Shown: positions 45,144-54,113, counted from the first letter of the stretch. The stretch is DNA of 64,000 bases from Lacticaseibacillus rhamnosus (GCF_900636965.1 NZ_LR134331.1:2852001-2916000); one strand, 5' to 3'. Notes: a model not told the origin generated them from the sequence alone. Translations and numbers: made by a program.

Positions 45144-47234
45144 AATAAGCGCCCCGCCAACAATCACCGCTGTCGCGACCAAACTTGTTGCCGCCGAAAG
45201 ATAGTTTGTTCCCATATTTCCAGCTAAATCTAAGGAAAAACCTGTTGAAAACACTGGACGCTCGGCGACCTTAACCTCAGGATGATTCTGCCAATAGATA
45301 GGCATAAATTTGATCTTCCAGTTAACCGCAATATTCACATCAACATTTGAAAGCTTTTTAGCTTTGATAACGTTTACGGTGATATCTAACTCTACTGTCC
45401 CAATTTGGTCTGTTTTAATTGAGTAGTCGATTGACCCTTGCGAAATCTTTGCCCCCACTTGTATTACCTTCGACTGATCAATTACAGCTTGATAACTGGT
45501 TGCATCTTTAATGTTTCCAAAATTCGACTCGAATTTTTTCTGCAATGCTACACTATCCAGTTTGCCATCTTTAATACCAATAGGGCCGTTCCCAGCCGTA
45601 AAATCTACTGACCAAGTAGCGATTACACCTGGGCTCGGCATTGGAAACATGTAATCTTTGCCTGCTGAGAAATTTACCAAATCGTCAATCAAGCCATTCA
45701 TCAAGTCATTAGCAACAACTACTTTTGCTGAGTCCGGTAAGGCACCAGGCGTGAATGTCTTCGTGCCCGGATCACTAATTTTGACATCCGTTGCAACCTG
45801 ATCAATTGGAATGTCACCAATGCTGTACTCAATAAATTGATCGAAGCTCCAGTTTAACGGCATTGCATAACCTAAATTACCTGAATAGCCCGTTGACATA
45901 TCGGATACGAAACAGCGCACCGCATATCCCGCTTTTAAGACATGTGCACAAACATTTCGCGTGCCATAGATTCCAGCACGAAAGCCTGATTTGGCAAGCC
46001 CTGAATTGACACCCCGCATATAAGCGACCACAGTTGCCTCAATATCGCCTTCCAGAATGTCAACATCACAAGCAAAGTAGATAATAGTGCTATTAGGAAA
46101 GCCAAGAACTCGTGCAGTTGAAGCAACCGTCATTGCATCAAGCACACCTTGAGTTTCGGTGAAATATTTAATGTCGGCGCCGCCATCTTGATAGATTGGA
46201 AAAATGCTCATACCGCCATCGGTAATTGATTTAATCTCAGACGCAGTCAAATTCTTAGGAGTAAAAGCATTCCCTACTGCCCCCTTTAGGTATCGCCCGA
46301 CAATGCTGAAACCATATTTACGTAACAATGCAACATCAGAACTCGTCAGTTGCTTAGATGTGTCACAAGCGATTGAATCGCGTGTTGTATCACCATTGCT
46401 AGTTAATAGGCCCTTAATAACCCGATTACCAGCGATTCTTCCTGTGGTTGGTTCCAGGTTCATCATTGTGCTAAAGGCAGCCACTGCATCGCCAACTGCA
46501 CTGGTGAATTGGCCATTAGTCGGAATGTCTGTGAAACCATTTACTAACAGACCGTATTGTAGGATGCGAACGGCGTCAGTATCTGTTGATCCCTCAGATA
46601 AAACAGGGCAATTGTCAATTGTCTTCTGCCCATAGATACCATTTGCAACATCAGCAGCCATCCCTTCAGCTCTTTGCAATGCATAAATCAAAGCTGTGTT
46701 AGTGTCACGTTGATAGATGCCATCGCAAGGTAGAATGCCAATGTTATTACTGAACCGTCCATTAAGATATTGCTGCATTGACCGAACCTTCTCCGATCCC
46801 CCAGTAACCAAGGTAAATGCAGCCATATCGAACAATGCCGCCATAAGATTAACTGTAACTACGCCATTTGCGGTAATACCCGCATTCTGCTGTAGTGTTT
46901 TGAAAGCTTGCTCTGTTGCATCAGAAAAGTCCTGATTAAAGTCGCTACCAGGATTGATGCCTTTACACCAGAAGGCGCCTTGAATGAGCTGGGCGATATT
47001 GCCCTTATAACCGGGCTTCAAACTGCCTACCACCGAAGCTAATGCTGTCTTGGTTGCATCGCCAAATCCTTCACCAATAGCGCTAATACCAATTTCATGT
47101 TGTAGCCCCATCCGCAAACTATAAATAGTGGGCCATCCAGTTTGTCCGTTCTCGGGCGCTGTCGTGAAACCAGAAACACTGCTATACGTTTTATTAAGCC
47201 ATTTTTGAACGGCTAGTACCGCTTCATCTGCCAT
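45129..47234 (-). CDS. DUF1906 (glycoside-hydrolase-like) protein with four peptidoglycan-binding-type repeats
   Basis: This 701-aa protein has four PG_binding-like repeats at ~5-85, 86-155, 157-225 and 226-290 (patterns such as SMQQYLNGRF, DGIYQRDTNTALIYALQ). Then comes a DUF1906 / Rv2525c-type TIM-barrel domain at ~295-510 (ACDTSKQLT, IIYFACDVDILEGDI, GIYGTRNVC, WSFDQFIE). The ~190-residue tail ends in a hydrophobic helix (SLVATAVIVGGALILVFA). There is no N-terminal signal peptide. DUF1906 is related to GH25 lysozymes, so cell-wall binding or cleavage is likely but unproven. Convergent with, and overlapping, the membrane-protein array. AAGAGATT is a poor ribosome site. Confidence 0.8.
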   Translation of the reverse strand: MADEAVLAVQKWLNKTYSSVSGFTTAPENGQTGWPTIYSLRMGLQHEIGISAIGEGFGDATKTALASVVGSLKPGYKGNIAQLIQGAFWCKGINPGSDFNQDFSDATEQAFKTLQQNAGITANGVVTVNLMAALFDMAAFTLVTGGSEKVRSMQQYLNGRFSNNIGILPCDGIYQRDTNTALIYALQRAEGMAADVANGIYGQKTIDNCPVLSEGSTDTDAVRILQYGLLVNGFTDIPTNGQFTSAVGDAVAAFSTMMNLEPTTGRIAGNRVIKGLLTSNGDTTRDSIACDTSKQLTSSDVALLRKYGFSIVGRYLKGAVGNAFTPKNLTASEIKSITDGGMSIFPIYQDGGADIKYFTETQGVLDAMTVASTARVLGFPNSTIIYFACDVDILEGDIEATVVAYMRGVNSGLAKSGFRAGIYGTRNVCAHVLKAGYAVRCFVSDMSTGYSGNLGYAMPLNWSFDQFIEYSIGDIPIDQVATDVKISDPGTKTFTPGALPDSAKVVVANDLMNGLIDDLVNFSAGKDYMFPMPSPGVIATWSVDFTAGNGPIGIKDGKLDSVALQKKFESNFGNIKDATSYQAVIDQSKVIQVGAKISQGSIDYSIKTDQIGTVELDITVNVIKAKKLSNVDVNIAVNWKIKFMPIYWQNHPEVKVAERPVFSTGFSLDLAGNMGTNYLSAATSLVATAVIVGGALILVFA

Positions 47235-47448
47235 TTTAAAAATCTCTTTTACAAATTTTAAGGTGACACGTCTGTCATCGAATTAAACAGAACACACGTT
47301 CGATTTAATTCTACTGCGGAGACTTCTTTTTGTCCAAACTTTTCTTAAATAAACTTCTGATCGCACAAAAACCAAGTTAGCGATTACGATTACTCCACAA
47401 AAATTGACATTCCGTTCCCGTTCCGCTACACTCGTTTTTGACATTTAA

Positions 47449-47625
47449 ATACACCACCAAGAAATAGAGGTTGCGGTGGGCAACGAAAACTGGGGAGTGC
47501 CGAGTCATGTTGAACCAGTCGTAAGTGCCGCCGCCGAAATGTTGAATCGTATTCGGACGATTCGCATTGGGCCATGGGCGCATAACCCATGGACTGTCGA
47601 AGCTGGTTGCTTCGGGGCGCTATGA
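47449..47625 (+). pseudogene. Possible truncated 3' end of a lost gene
   Basis: A GC-richer frame of 58 codons without a start reads like coding sequence (VAVGNENWGVPSHVEPVV; RIRTIRIGPWAHNPW) and stops at TGA just before a strong plus-strand terminator. Upstream the sequence turns AT-rich. It may be the tail of a gene cut off by the neighbouring AT-rich block. Family not recognised. Confidence 0.35.
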
Positions 47626-47652
47626 TTCTGGTTCATGACTAAAATCGATGGA

Positions 47653-47691
47653 ATCGACCTTTATTGCGGTATCAATAAAGGTCGATTTTTT
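47653..47691 (+). terminator. Terminator before the amino-acid ABC transporter
   Basis: ATCGACCTTTATT and AATAAAGGTCGAT form a perfect 13-bp stem, followed by T residues on the plus strand. It has no intact gene before it, which supports the idea of a gene remnant upstream. Confidence 0.88.
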
Positions 47692-47727
47692 GGTTCCAGC
47701 TCTATTTCCCACTACAAGAAGGGAGAA

Positions 47728-49335
47728 ATGTCACTTATGAGAAAACATTGGGTTGCGCGTTTAGGCGTGCTAGGGTTCGCATTGAGCCTCCTGCTTGGCA
47801 GTTTTGCCGCAACACCTGTCAGTGCTGCCAGCGATGACAACACGTTTAAAGTCGGAATGGAGGCCGGCTATGCACCGTTCAACTGGACGCAAACAACGAG
47901 TGCCAACAATGCGGTTAAGATTCAAGGCAGCCAAGAATACGCAAACGGGTACGATGTTCAAATTGCCCGCAAAGTTGCCAAGGCGTTGCACAAGAAGGTT
48001 GTGGTGGTCAAAACATCATGGGATGGTCTGCCGCCTGCATTAACTTCTGGCAAAATCGATGCCATTATTGCCGGCATGTCGCCAACGCCAGATCGTCGCA
48101 AAACCATCGATTTCAGTAATCCGTACTATATTTCCAACCTGACGATGGTCGTCCGCAAAGATAGTAAATATGCCAAAGCCAAAAGTATTGCCGATTTCAA
48201 AGGCGCCAAGATTACTGCCCAACTGAGCACCTATCACTATCAGGCGATTAATCAAATCAAAGGCGTTGTCAAGGAACCGGCGATGAACGATTTTCCAGCC
48301 ATGCGCGTGGCCTTGGAATCCGGCACGATTGATGGCTATGTTTCCGAAGTACCAGAAGGGATTACTGCCGAACGTGCGAATCCGAATCTGATGTATATCC
48401 ATTTTGCCAAGGGTCAGGGTTTTAAAACCGATGCCAGTGATACTAACTTAGCGATCGGCCTGCGAAAAAATGATCCTAATAAGGCCAAGATTAATGAGTT
48501 GCTTGCTACGATCTCTACAAAAGAACGGGCACGGTTGATGAACGAAGCCGTTGATAATCAGCCGTCAACCGAAAAAAGCGGCAACTGGTTCATGGCGATT
48601 ATGAAACAGTATGGTCCCATGCTATTGCGCGGTACCGGCATGACGCTGCTGATTTCTTTGGTCGGGACACTTGTTGGCTTTATCATCGGTTTGCTGGTCG
48701 GTATTATTCGAACCACGCCAAAGCCAAAGAAACTGGGTCAGCGTGGGTTACGGGCCGTGATCAACTGGCTGCTGTCCGTTTATATTGAAGTCTTCCGTGG
48801 TACGCCAATGATCGTTCAGGCAGCGGTTTTGTACTATGGTGCGGCTCAAGCCTGGCATCTGAACATGGATCGGACAACCGCGGCGTTATTGATCGTCTCA
48901 ATTAACACGGGTGCTTATATTTCCGAAATTATCCGTGGCGGTATTATCTCCGTTGATGAAGGTCAGTTTGAAGCAGCCAATGCGCTTGGCATGACCCATC
49001 TGCAAACCATGATGAAGGTGATTCTACCGCAAGCGGTACGCAACTCCCTGCCCGCGGTCACCAACGAATTTATCGTTAACATTAAGGATACTTCAGTGTT
49101 ATCCGTCATCTCGGTTTCCGAACTGTTCTTCAGCGGCGAAACGATTGCCGGACAAAGCTTCCAGTTCTTCCACACGTATCTGATTGTGAGTGGCATCTAC
49201 CTCATCATGACCTTCACCATCAGCCGATTATTCCGTCTCATCGAAAAGCATCTCGATGGTCCAAAAGATTACAATGTGATGAACAATCAAATGCAGGTCG
49301 AAACACCCAAAATCAGCACGGCAAAGGAGGACTAA
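47728..49335 (+). CDS. Amino-acid ABC transporter, fused substrate-binding protein and permease
   Basis: This 535-aa protein has a signal peptide cleaved around PVSAAS, a binding domain (~45-290, FKVGMEAGYAPFNWTQ; IDAIIAGMSPTPDRRKTIDFS), then a HisM-type permease (~305-510) with the coupling loop FEAANALGMTHLQTMMKVILPQ. Start at MSLMRKHW (AAGGGAG upstream); the longer frame reads through the terminator. It ends a few bases before its own ATPase gene. Substrate probably a polar amino acid such as glutamine or a basic one; not resolved. Confidence 0.93.
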   Translation: MSLMRKHWVARLGVLGFALSLLLGSFAATPVSAASDDNTFKVGMEAGYAPFNWTQTTSANNAVKIQGSQEYANGYDVQIARKVAKALHKKVVVVKTSWDGLPPALTSGKIDAIIAGMSPTPDRRKTIDFSNPYYISNLTMVVRKDSKYAKAKSIADFKGAKITAQLSTYHYQAINQIKGVVKEPAMNDFPAMRVALESGTIDGYVSEVPEGITAERANPNLMYIHFAKGQGFKTDASDTNLAIGLRKNDPNKAKINELLATISTKERARLMNEAVDNQPSTEKSGNWFMAIMKQYGPMLLRGTGMTLLISLVGTLVGFIIGLLVGIIRTTPKPKKLGQRGLRAVINWLLSVYIEVFRGTPMIVQAAVLYYGAAQAWHLNMDRTTAALLIVSINTGAYISEIIRGGIISVDEGQFEAANALGMTHLQTMMKVILPQAVRNSLPAVTNEFIVNIKDTSVLSVISVSELFFSGETIAGQSFQFFHTYLIVSGIYLIMTFTISRLFRLIEKHLDGPKDYNVMNNQMQVETPKISTAKED

Positions 49336-49338
49336 CTG

Positions 49339-50085
49339 ATGGCAAACGAACCTTTAATCCAAGTCAAGAACCTTAAAAAGGCTTTTGGTAACCACGAAGT
49401 TCTAACCGATATCAATCTTGATGTTCAAGCGGGCGAAGTCGTTTCCATTATTGGTCGTAGCGGATCCGGTAAATCAACGCTGCTGCGGAACATTAATCTT
49501 TTGGAAACTCCCACTGGCGGCGACATACTTTTTCATGGCAAAAGTATTCTGGGAGATGATGTCAAGCTGAGTACCTATCGTGCCAAGGTTGGGATGGTGT
49601 TTCAGAGTTTCAACCTGTTCAACAACATGACCGTCTTGCAAAATGTTATGGTGCCGCAGCAAACCGTTTTGAAGCGTGACGCTGCTGCCGCCAAAACGCA
49701 TGCCTTGGAATTGTTGAAACAAGTCGGCATGGACCCGTTTGTTGCTGCTAAACCGGATCAGCTTTCCGGGGGGCAGGAACAGCGGGTGGCGATTGCGCGG
49801 GCCGAGGCGATGGATCCTGAAGTCCTCTTGTTTGATGAGCCAACCAGTGCGCTTGATCCGGAAATGGTCGATGATGTGTTAAACACCATGACGGCCTTGG
49901 CGCATACCGGGCTGACGATGATCATCGTGACCCACGAAATGGCCTTCGCGCGCGAAGTTTCCGATCGCGTCGTCTTCATGAATAATGGCGTCATTGCCGA
50001 ATCCGGCACACCGGATCAAATCTTCGGCAATCCGCAACAACAAGCGACCAAGGAATTCCTGAAGCGTTATTTGAATCGGGTATGA
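49339..50085 (+). CDS. Amino-acid ABC transporter ATP-binding protein (GlnQ-like)
   Basis: This 248-aa ATPase has Walker [11 protein letters not shown]-loop VFQSFN, signature [20 protein letters not shown], Walker [14 protein letters not shown] and switch His in VTHEMAF. The signature differs from the normal [19 protein letters not shown] at two places (Q to E, and L to E after ARA). GGAGG precedes the ATG, 3 bp after the fused permease gene, so they form one transporter. A terminator follows. Confidence 0.95.
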   Translation: MANEPLIQVKNLKKAFGNHEVLTDINLDVQAGEVVSIIGRSGSGKSTLLRNINLLETPTGGDILFHGKSILGDDVKLSTYRAKVGMVFQSFNLFNNMTVLQNVMVPQQTVLKRDAAAAKTHALELLKQVGMDPFVAAKPDQLSGGQEQRVAIARAEAMDPEVLLFDEPTSALDPEMVDDVLNTMTALAHTGLTMIIVTHEMAFAREVSDRVVFMNNGVIAESGTPDQIFGNPQQQATKEFLKRYLNRV

Positions 50086-50125
50086 TGATTCAAGTGCGCG
50101 CAGTTCTTAATTGAAAAAGGCATAC

Positions 50126-50161
50126 AAAAACGCGACCCTGAATTTCCGGGGTCGCGTTTTT
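50126..50161. terminator. Bidirectional terminator after the ABC operon
   Basis: AAAAACGCGACCC pairs with GGGGTCGCGTTTTT around TGAATTTCC. It serves both convergent units. Confidence 0.93.
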
Positions 50162-50197
50162 GGTGCCGGTTAGTATTCAAGTATAACCGTGACAGAT

Positions 50198-50473
50198 TCA
50201 CCGTTTGACCGGCTTATTTGATTTTGAAGCCGTCTGCTCACGCTTCTTTTCCCGATGTTCCCGCCATGTGTCTAAACTGACAACGATTAAAAATAGAAAA
50301 AAGCCGCCCACGACTGACTCTGCCGTCAAAACAAGATAACGCAGCGCCAGGTACCCTTTTCCAGCCGTAACGTCTTGATAGCCGACATAGCCAAACGTCA
50401 TCAGTACGGCTAGGCCCAAGACCAGCAGCGTATAAATCAGGGTGCGTTTTAATATCCGTTTGAATGTTGTCAT
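50198..50473 (-). CDS. Small two-helix membrane protein, unknown function
   Basis: This 91-aa protein has two hydrophobic segments (~10-30 and ~43-67) and a strongly basic C-terminal tail (EHREKKREQTASKSNKPVKR). It lies about 28 bp after the sugar-binding lipoprotein gene on the same strand, so they are likely cotranscribed. The ribosome site is weak (TAGG); a GTG two codons upstream is the alternative start. I recognise no family. Confidence 0.65.
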   Translation of the reverse strand: MTTFKRILKRTLIYTLLVLGLAVLMTFGYVGYQDVTAGKGYLALRYLVLTAESVVGGFFLFLIVVSLDTWREHREKKREQTASKSNKPVKR

Positions 50474-50500
50474 GGACACGGCCTACTTTCTATCGGTTCG

Positions 50501-51778
50501 TTAACGATTATCTTTCAAAATGGTTTCTGCCTGCTTTTGTAACTGGGTCAAAACCGTCTTCGGGGCCGCCTTCTTGGAAACGGTCTGGTCAACAGCATCC
50601 AGAAGGTTATTACGATAGGTGTTATAGCCAATGAATGGCGTTGATGAAAAGGCGTCGTCATAAGCCTTGATCGCAGCTTGATATGGTGGGTTGGCCTTCA
50701 GATATGCCTGATAAGCACTCGACTTTGTTGCGGTGGAAACAACTGGCACGTACCCGCTCGCCTTGGCCCATTGCGTCTGAATCTTCTTACTCATCAAGAA
50801 TTTCATAAACTTAACGGCACCTTTAATCTGTGCTGCCGACGCCCCTTTGAATACGGAAATGCCGTTGTTGCCTAGAACCGAACTGGCTTTGCCTTCAAAA
50901 CTCGGCATAACCGCGGTGCCCCAGTGCATGTCTTTAGGTGCAGTACTTGCAATCTGCTGAATCGTGGCACTGGAACCGAAGCCGGCAAAAATCTTGCCTT
51001 GGACAAATGGCACATTAAAGTAGTTATCCAACCCAGCGGTGACGGCCGTCTTGTCTTGCAACATGCTGGTAATCGCCGTCATCGCTTTAATGCTGGCCGG
51101 CGTATCAATCTTGGCCTGATACTTAGGGGTAATCAGGCGGTTGCCGGCATCATAAGCCAGCGTTTCAAACTCAAAGTCATAGCTCTTATTAAAGGCAACG
51201 CCGGTGATACCGTCACCTTTGAGCTGCTGCCCGATCTTTTCGAGTTCTGACCAAGTCTTAGGTACACTGAGATGATACTTGTCTAAAATGTCTTTATTGT
51301 AAAACATGATCCGAGTGCCAGTAGCAAACGGAATCTGATAATAGCTGCCATGGTATTTCAGGTTGGTGGCGATCCCGGGATAAATTGACTTCAATTCAGC
51401 AGAAGAAAACTGATCCTTCACCTGCTGATCAATATTGACCAACATCCCGTCATGAACGTATTCCGGAATAATCGTGTCCGTCACTTGCCCAATCGTCGGT
51501 AACGTTCTGGATTTGGCCGATGCTAAGTATTTCTTTTGCAGATTATCATATGAACCTTGCGAAGTTGCAACAACTTTATACTGCTTCTGGCTACTGTTGA
51601 AAGTCTTGATATAACTTTCCAGTGCCTTGTTGTAATTACCGGTCATGCGATGCCAAAACGTAATGGTAACCGGACCCTTAGAGCTTTTGGATGTTGAACT
51701 GCCACCGCTGCTGCAAGCGGTCAGCGCCAATGCCATCAATCCGGTCGCAATACCAAGTAACCAACGTCTCTTCATCAT
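50501..51778 (-). CDS. Extracellular sugar-binding lipoprotein of ABC transporter (family 1)
   Basis: This 425-aa protein has a lipoprotein signal with lipobox LTAC at ~20-23, then a Ser/Gly linker and a family-1 solute-binding fold (ITFWHRMTGNYNKALE; VKFMKFLMSKKIQTQWAK). GGAGGG lies before two ATG codons; the five codons upstream are dropped. It binds a sugar or oligosaccharide outside the membrane. No permease or ATPase genes are adjacent, so it is an orphan that must pair with distant components, or it has become a sensor. Confidence 0.9.
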   Translation of the reverse strand: MMKRRWLLGIATGLMALALTACSSGGSSTSKSSKGPVTITFWHRMTGNYNKALESYIKTFNSSQKQYKVVATSQGSYDNLQKKYLASAKSRTLPTIGQVTDTIIPEYVHDGMLVNIDQQVKDQFSSAELKSIYPGIATNLKYHGSYYQIPFATGTRIMFYNKDILDKYHLSVPKTWSELEKIGQQLKGDGITGVAFNKSYDFEFETLAYDAGNRLITPKYQAKIDTPASIKAMTAITSMLQDKTAVTAGLDNYFNVPFVQGKIFAGFGSSATIQQIASTAPKDMHWGTAVMPSFEGKASSVLGNNGISVFKGASAAQIKGAVKFMKFLMSKKIQTQWAKASGYVPVVSTATKSSAYQAYLKANPPYQAAIKAYDDAFSSTPFIGYNTYRNNLLDAVDQTVSKKAAPKTVLTQLQKQAETILKDNR

Positions 51779-51907
51779 GATTCCCTCCATCATTGCGTTG
51801 TGTCATGGACAGGCCCGCTAACTTACCGGCCCCGTCCGGCTACCAATCATCTAGAAACCACATACAGTATACCAATACTCACGGCAGCTAGGGGATTTTG
51901 TTTTATC

Positions 51908-52011
51908 ATAACGCGTTCGCCAGCGCAGAAATCTACGTGTAAGGACCTTGGTCGCAATGGTCAAATCCCGATCATCACGTCTGAGGCCGCTTATGTTCTG
52001 GTTTACGCCCA
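51908..52011. repeat. Dispersed palindromic repeat, copy 8
   Basis: ACGTGTAAGGACCTTGGTCG on the left; right arm GTCTGAGGCCGCTTATG only partly pairs. First of three consecutive copies. Confidence 0.8.
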
Positions 52012-52012
52012 T

Positions 52013-52131
52013 AACGCGCTCCCCGGCGCAAAAGTCTGCGTGTAAGGACCTTAAGCGCAATGGCCAAAGCCCGGCCATCACGCTTAAGGCCGCTTACACT
52101 CCGACTTCTAATCGCGCCGGCTCACGCTCAC
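52013..52131. repeat. Dispersed palindromic repeat, copy 9
   Basis: AAGGACCTTAAGCG pairs with CGCTTAAGGCCGCTT, and GTGTAAG with CTTACAC. The AAGCG inner arm is shared with copy 4. Confidence 0.86.
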
Positions 52132-52136
52132 TTTCT

Positions 52137-52256
52137 ATAACGCGCTCCCCGGCGCAGGGACCTGCATGTAAGGACCTTGGTCGCAATGGCCAAGACCGGG
52201 CCATCACGACCAAGGCCACTTACACTCCGGTCCCTAACCGCGCCGGCTCGCGCTCA
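52137..52256. repeat. Dispersed palindromic repeat, copy 10
   Basis: GGGACC pairs with GGTCCC, and CTTGGTCG with CGACCAAG. It ends CGCGCCGGCTCGCGCTCAC. The rest of the 51779-52256 gap holds no gene. Confidence 0.87.
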
Positions 52257-52260
52257 CAAA

Positions 52261-52294
52261 AAAAGAAAGCCGAGAATCAATCCCGCTTTCTTTT
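52261..52294 (-). terminator. Terminator of the DUF975 gene
   Basis: AAAAGAAAGC and GCTTTCTTTT form a 10-bp stem, giving a T-run on the minus strand. Confidence 0.7.
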
Positions 52295-52310
52295 ACCAAG
52301 TTATGCTGTG

Positions 52311-53027
52311 TTATGCTGCTTGTTTGTCCTTCAACTTGAGATAGAAATTCGCAAAAGTCATGGTTCGATACGGCATGACCCAAATAGCCGCTAAGCCAAA
52401 TGTAATCAGTTCGAGCAGCCACCAACCGAGAAAACTCAGGATCAAGACGAAAAATTCCCATTTGTAACCGTCCATCAGCTGCCGGCTTTGGGTAATCGCT
52501 TCGGTATAGCCAATCGGTTGCCCGCGGTCAATGGCATCACGATAAAGCCACTGTGCCTGCGAATATGCCAAGGCTTTGACGATTCCCGGAACAATGAGTA
52601 GCAATGTCCACAGGAAGACCCAGACCCACTGCAATAAACCAATAAGCAGGCTGCCTAGAAAATACTCGCCTCGTTCAAATATTTTGAACATCTGCCGCCA
52701 ACCAAAATGATGATCCGAGCGGCCGCGCAGCCCATCTATCATGGCAAAGCCGACGCCAATCATCAAGAGTAATCCTAAAAGCGAGACAAAGATGAGAATT
52801 GATTGCCACATATTCAAGTATTCATTCATATGACTACCTGTGACTGTATCGAGGCGACTTTTAACCAGTATTTGCCATTCACCGTGATGTGCTTCTCGAA
52901 TCGTTGGAAACGGGACAATTGCCGCCAACCCTGTCAAAAGCAACGCCGGTAAACTAATAAGTAAATAATAGCTGAAATTGGGATTCAACTCCGCCTTAGC
53001 TTGATCTTTTAATGCTGTCCGATCCAT
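52311..53027 (-). CDS. DUF975 family membrane protein
   Basis: This 238-aa DUF975 protein (MDRTALKDQAKAEL start; YSQAQWLYRDAIDRGQPIGYTEAITQSRQLMDGYKW) has about five or six hydrophobic segments. The family is common in Firmicutes and has no established function. AAGGGGG lies eight bases before the ATG. Monocistronic, with its own terminator next to repeat copy 10. Confidence 0.85.
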   Translation of the reverse strand: MDRTALKDQAKAELNPNFSYYLLISLPALLLTGLAAIVPFPTIREAHHGEWQILVKSRLDTVTGSHMNEYLNMWQSILIFVSLLGLLLMIGVGFAMIDGLRGRSDHHFGWRQMFKIFERGEYFLGSLLIGLLQWVWVFLWTLLLIVPGIVKALAYSQAQWLYRDAIDRGQPIGYTEAITQSRQLMDGYKWEFFVLILSFLGWWLLELITFGLAAIWVMPYRTMTFANFYLKLKDKQAA

Positions 53028-53097
53028 CGATAATGCCCCCTTCTAACGACGATACATGTTGTCACCGCTGGGGCTATCATAACAGAAAGCGACCATT

Positions 53098-53436
53098 CTA
53101 GACGAATTTTAGCGGCACCTTTGGATTAAGTTGCGGTTTTCCGCGCAACAAAGTAAATTCATCCCCATTAACGGTCAACTCGGTCTTGGTATCAAAAAGT
53201 CCACAGGTGTAACTCTTAATCAACACCGGTCCGACTGGGGAATCAAGGTGCGCATCAAATACATCTGGCACATTACGGCGCGGCAATATCAGCAGACTGA
53301 ATTTAGCTTGCGTTGGATCGTGATACGACCGTGAATAAGGGCCGATGCCATCATTTAAATCTAAAATCAAGACCCGATCCGCGCGTAATAGCGGCGCCAA
53401 CCGAGCTGCTGCCTGTGCAGATATATTAAGCTCCAT
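53098..53436 (-). CDS. HesB/IscA-like fold protein (second copy)
   Basis: This 112-aa member of the Fe-S_biosyn domain family (MELNISAQAAARLAPLL start; ILDLNDGIGPYSRSYHDP) contains a single cysteine (YTCGLF), so the three-cysteine cluster ligand set is missing. AAAGGGG lies before the ATG. It is a distant paralogue of the protein at 8.5-8.9 kb. Function unknown; it may have lost metal binding. Confidence 0.7.
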   Translation of the reverse strand: MELNISAQAAARLAPLLRADRVLILDLNDGIGPYSRSYHDPTQAKFSLLILPRRNVPDVFDAHLDSPVGPVLIKSYTCGLFDTKTELTVNGDEFTLLRGKPQLNPKVPLKFV

Positions 53437-53587
53437 ATTCCGCCCCTTTTAGTATCATAATCCCTGTTTTCCCCATTATGAATCCATTGTCGCCAGGATA
53501 CAACTGGCTTGTAAAAGTTTATCGAAATGCCTAGAATTGGAGTAACGAGTTCCAATGTTATTTAGCTAGCTAAGACGAGGTGTGCCA

Positions 53588-53911
53588 ATGAATATTTATT
53601 CGGCTTTAAAATTTGTCCAGATCGATCATGCACCAGTCAATCATTTACAGGTTGTCGTCACCGATCAAAGTGGCAAGCCTGATGCTGGCATGACAGACTT
53701 ATTAATCGACTGCCTCAACAAGATCGACATTTTCGTTGATCTCAGCACCACCGACCGCGTCAGTGACGTGATTGATGATCTCAATTTACTGACGCCACTG
53801 CCTTATGATGTTCTCGAAGAATATCAAAAGATTCTCGAGCAGCCCATCACCGGTATCAACATCGCCATGAAAAAACAGTTAATCGAATTCGTTTATGCGC
53901 CCTTAGTTTAA
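53588..53911 (+). CDS. Conserved-looking small protein, unknown function
   Basis: This 107-aa acidic soluble protein (MNIYSALKFVQIDHAPVNHL; LPYDVLEEYQKIL; VYAPLV end) has GAGG seven bases before the ATG; two upstream codons are not needed. No signal peptide or membrane segment. It stands alone and is followed by a terminator. I do not recognise the family. Confidence 0.7.
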   Translation: MNIYSALKFVQIDHAPVNHLQVVVTDQSGKPDAGMTDLLIDCLNKIDIFVDLSTTDRVSDVIDDLNLLTPLPYDVLEEYQKILEQPITGINIAMKKQLIEFVYAPLV

Positions 53912-53936
53912 CATCACGGTGCTTCATCCTTACAAG

Positions 53937-53987
53937 TCCGCCTGTCGGTAAGCAACGTATGCTACCAATGACAGGAGGATTTTTTTA
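53937..53987 (+). terminator. Terminator after the small acidic protein gene
   Basis: TCCGCCTGTC pairs with GACAGGAGGA with one mismatch; seven T residues follow on the plus strand. Confidence 0.8.
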
Positions 53988-53992
53988 TATGG

Positions 53993-54113
53993 TGAGCGTG
54001 AACCGGCGCGCTTAGGGATCGGAGTGTAAGTGGCCTTGGGCGTGATGGCCCGGTTTTGGCCATTGCGACAAAGGTCCTTACATGCAGATTCCTGCGCCGG
54101 TGAACGCGTTATG
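53993..54113. repeat. Dispersed palindromic repeat, copy 11
   Basis: GAGCGTGAACCGGCGCGC through GTGAACGCGTTATGG. Nearly identical to copy 12, which follows it directly. Confidence 0.9.

Noticed and set aside
47377-47583. 68-codon minus-strand frame
   Set aside because: Lies opposite a plus-strand frame that looks more coding-like and ends at a terminator; no ribosome site.
51908-52256. CRISPR-like array from evenly spaced repeats
   Set aside because: Units are ~105-120 bp imperfect palindromes without unique spacers, and no cas genes are present.
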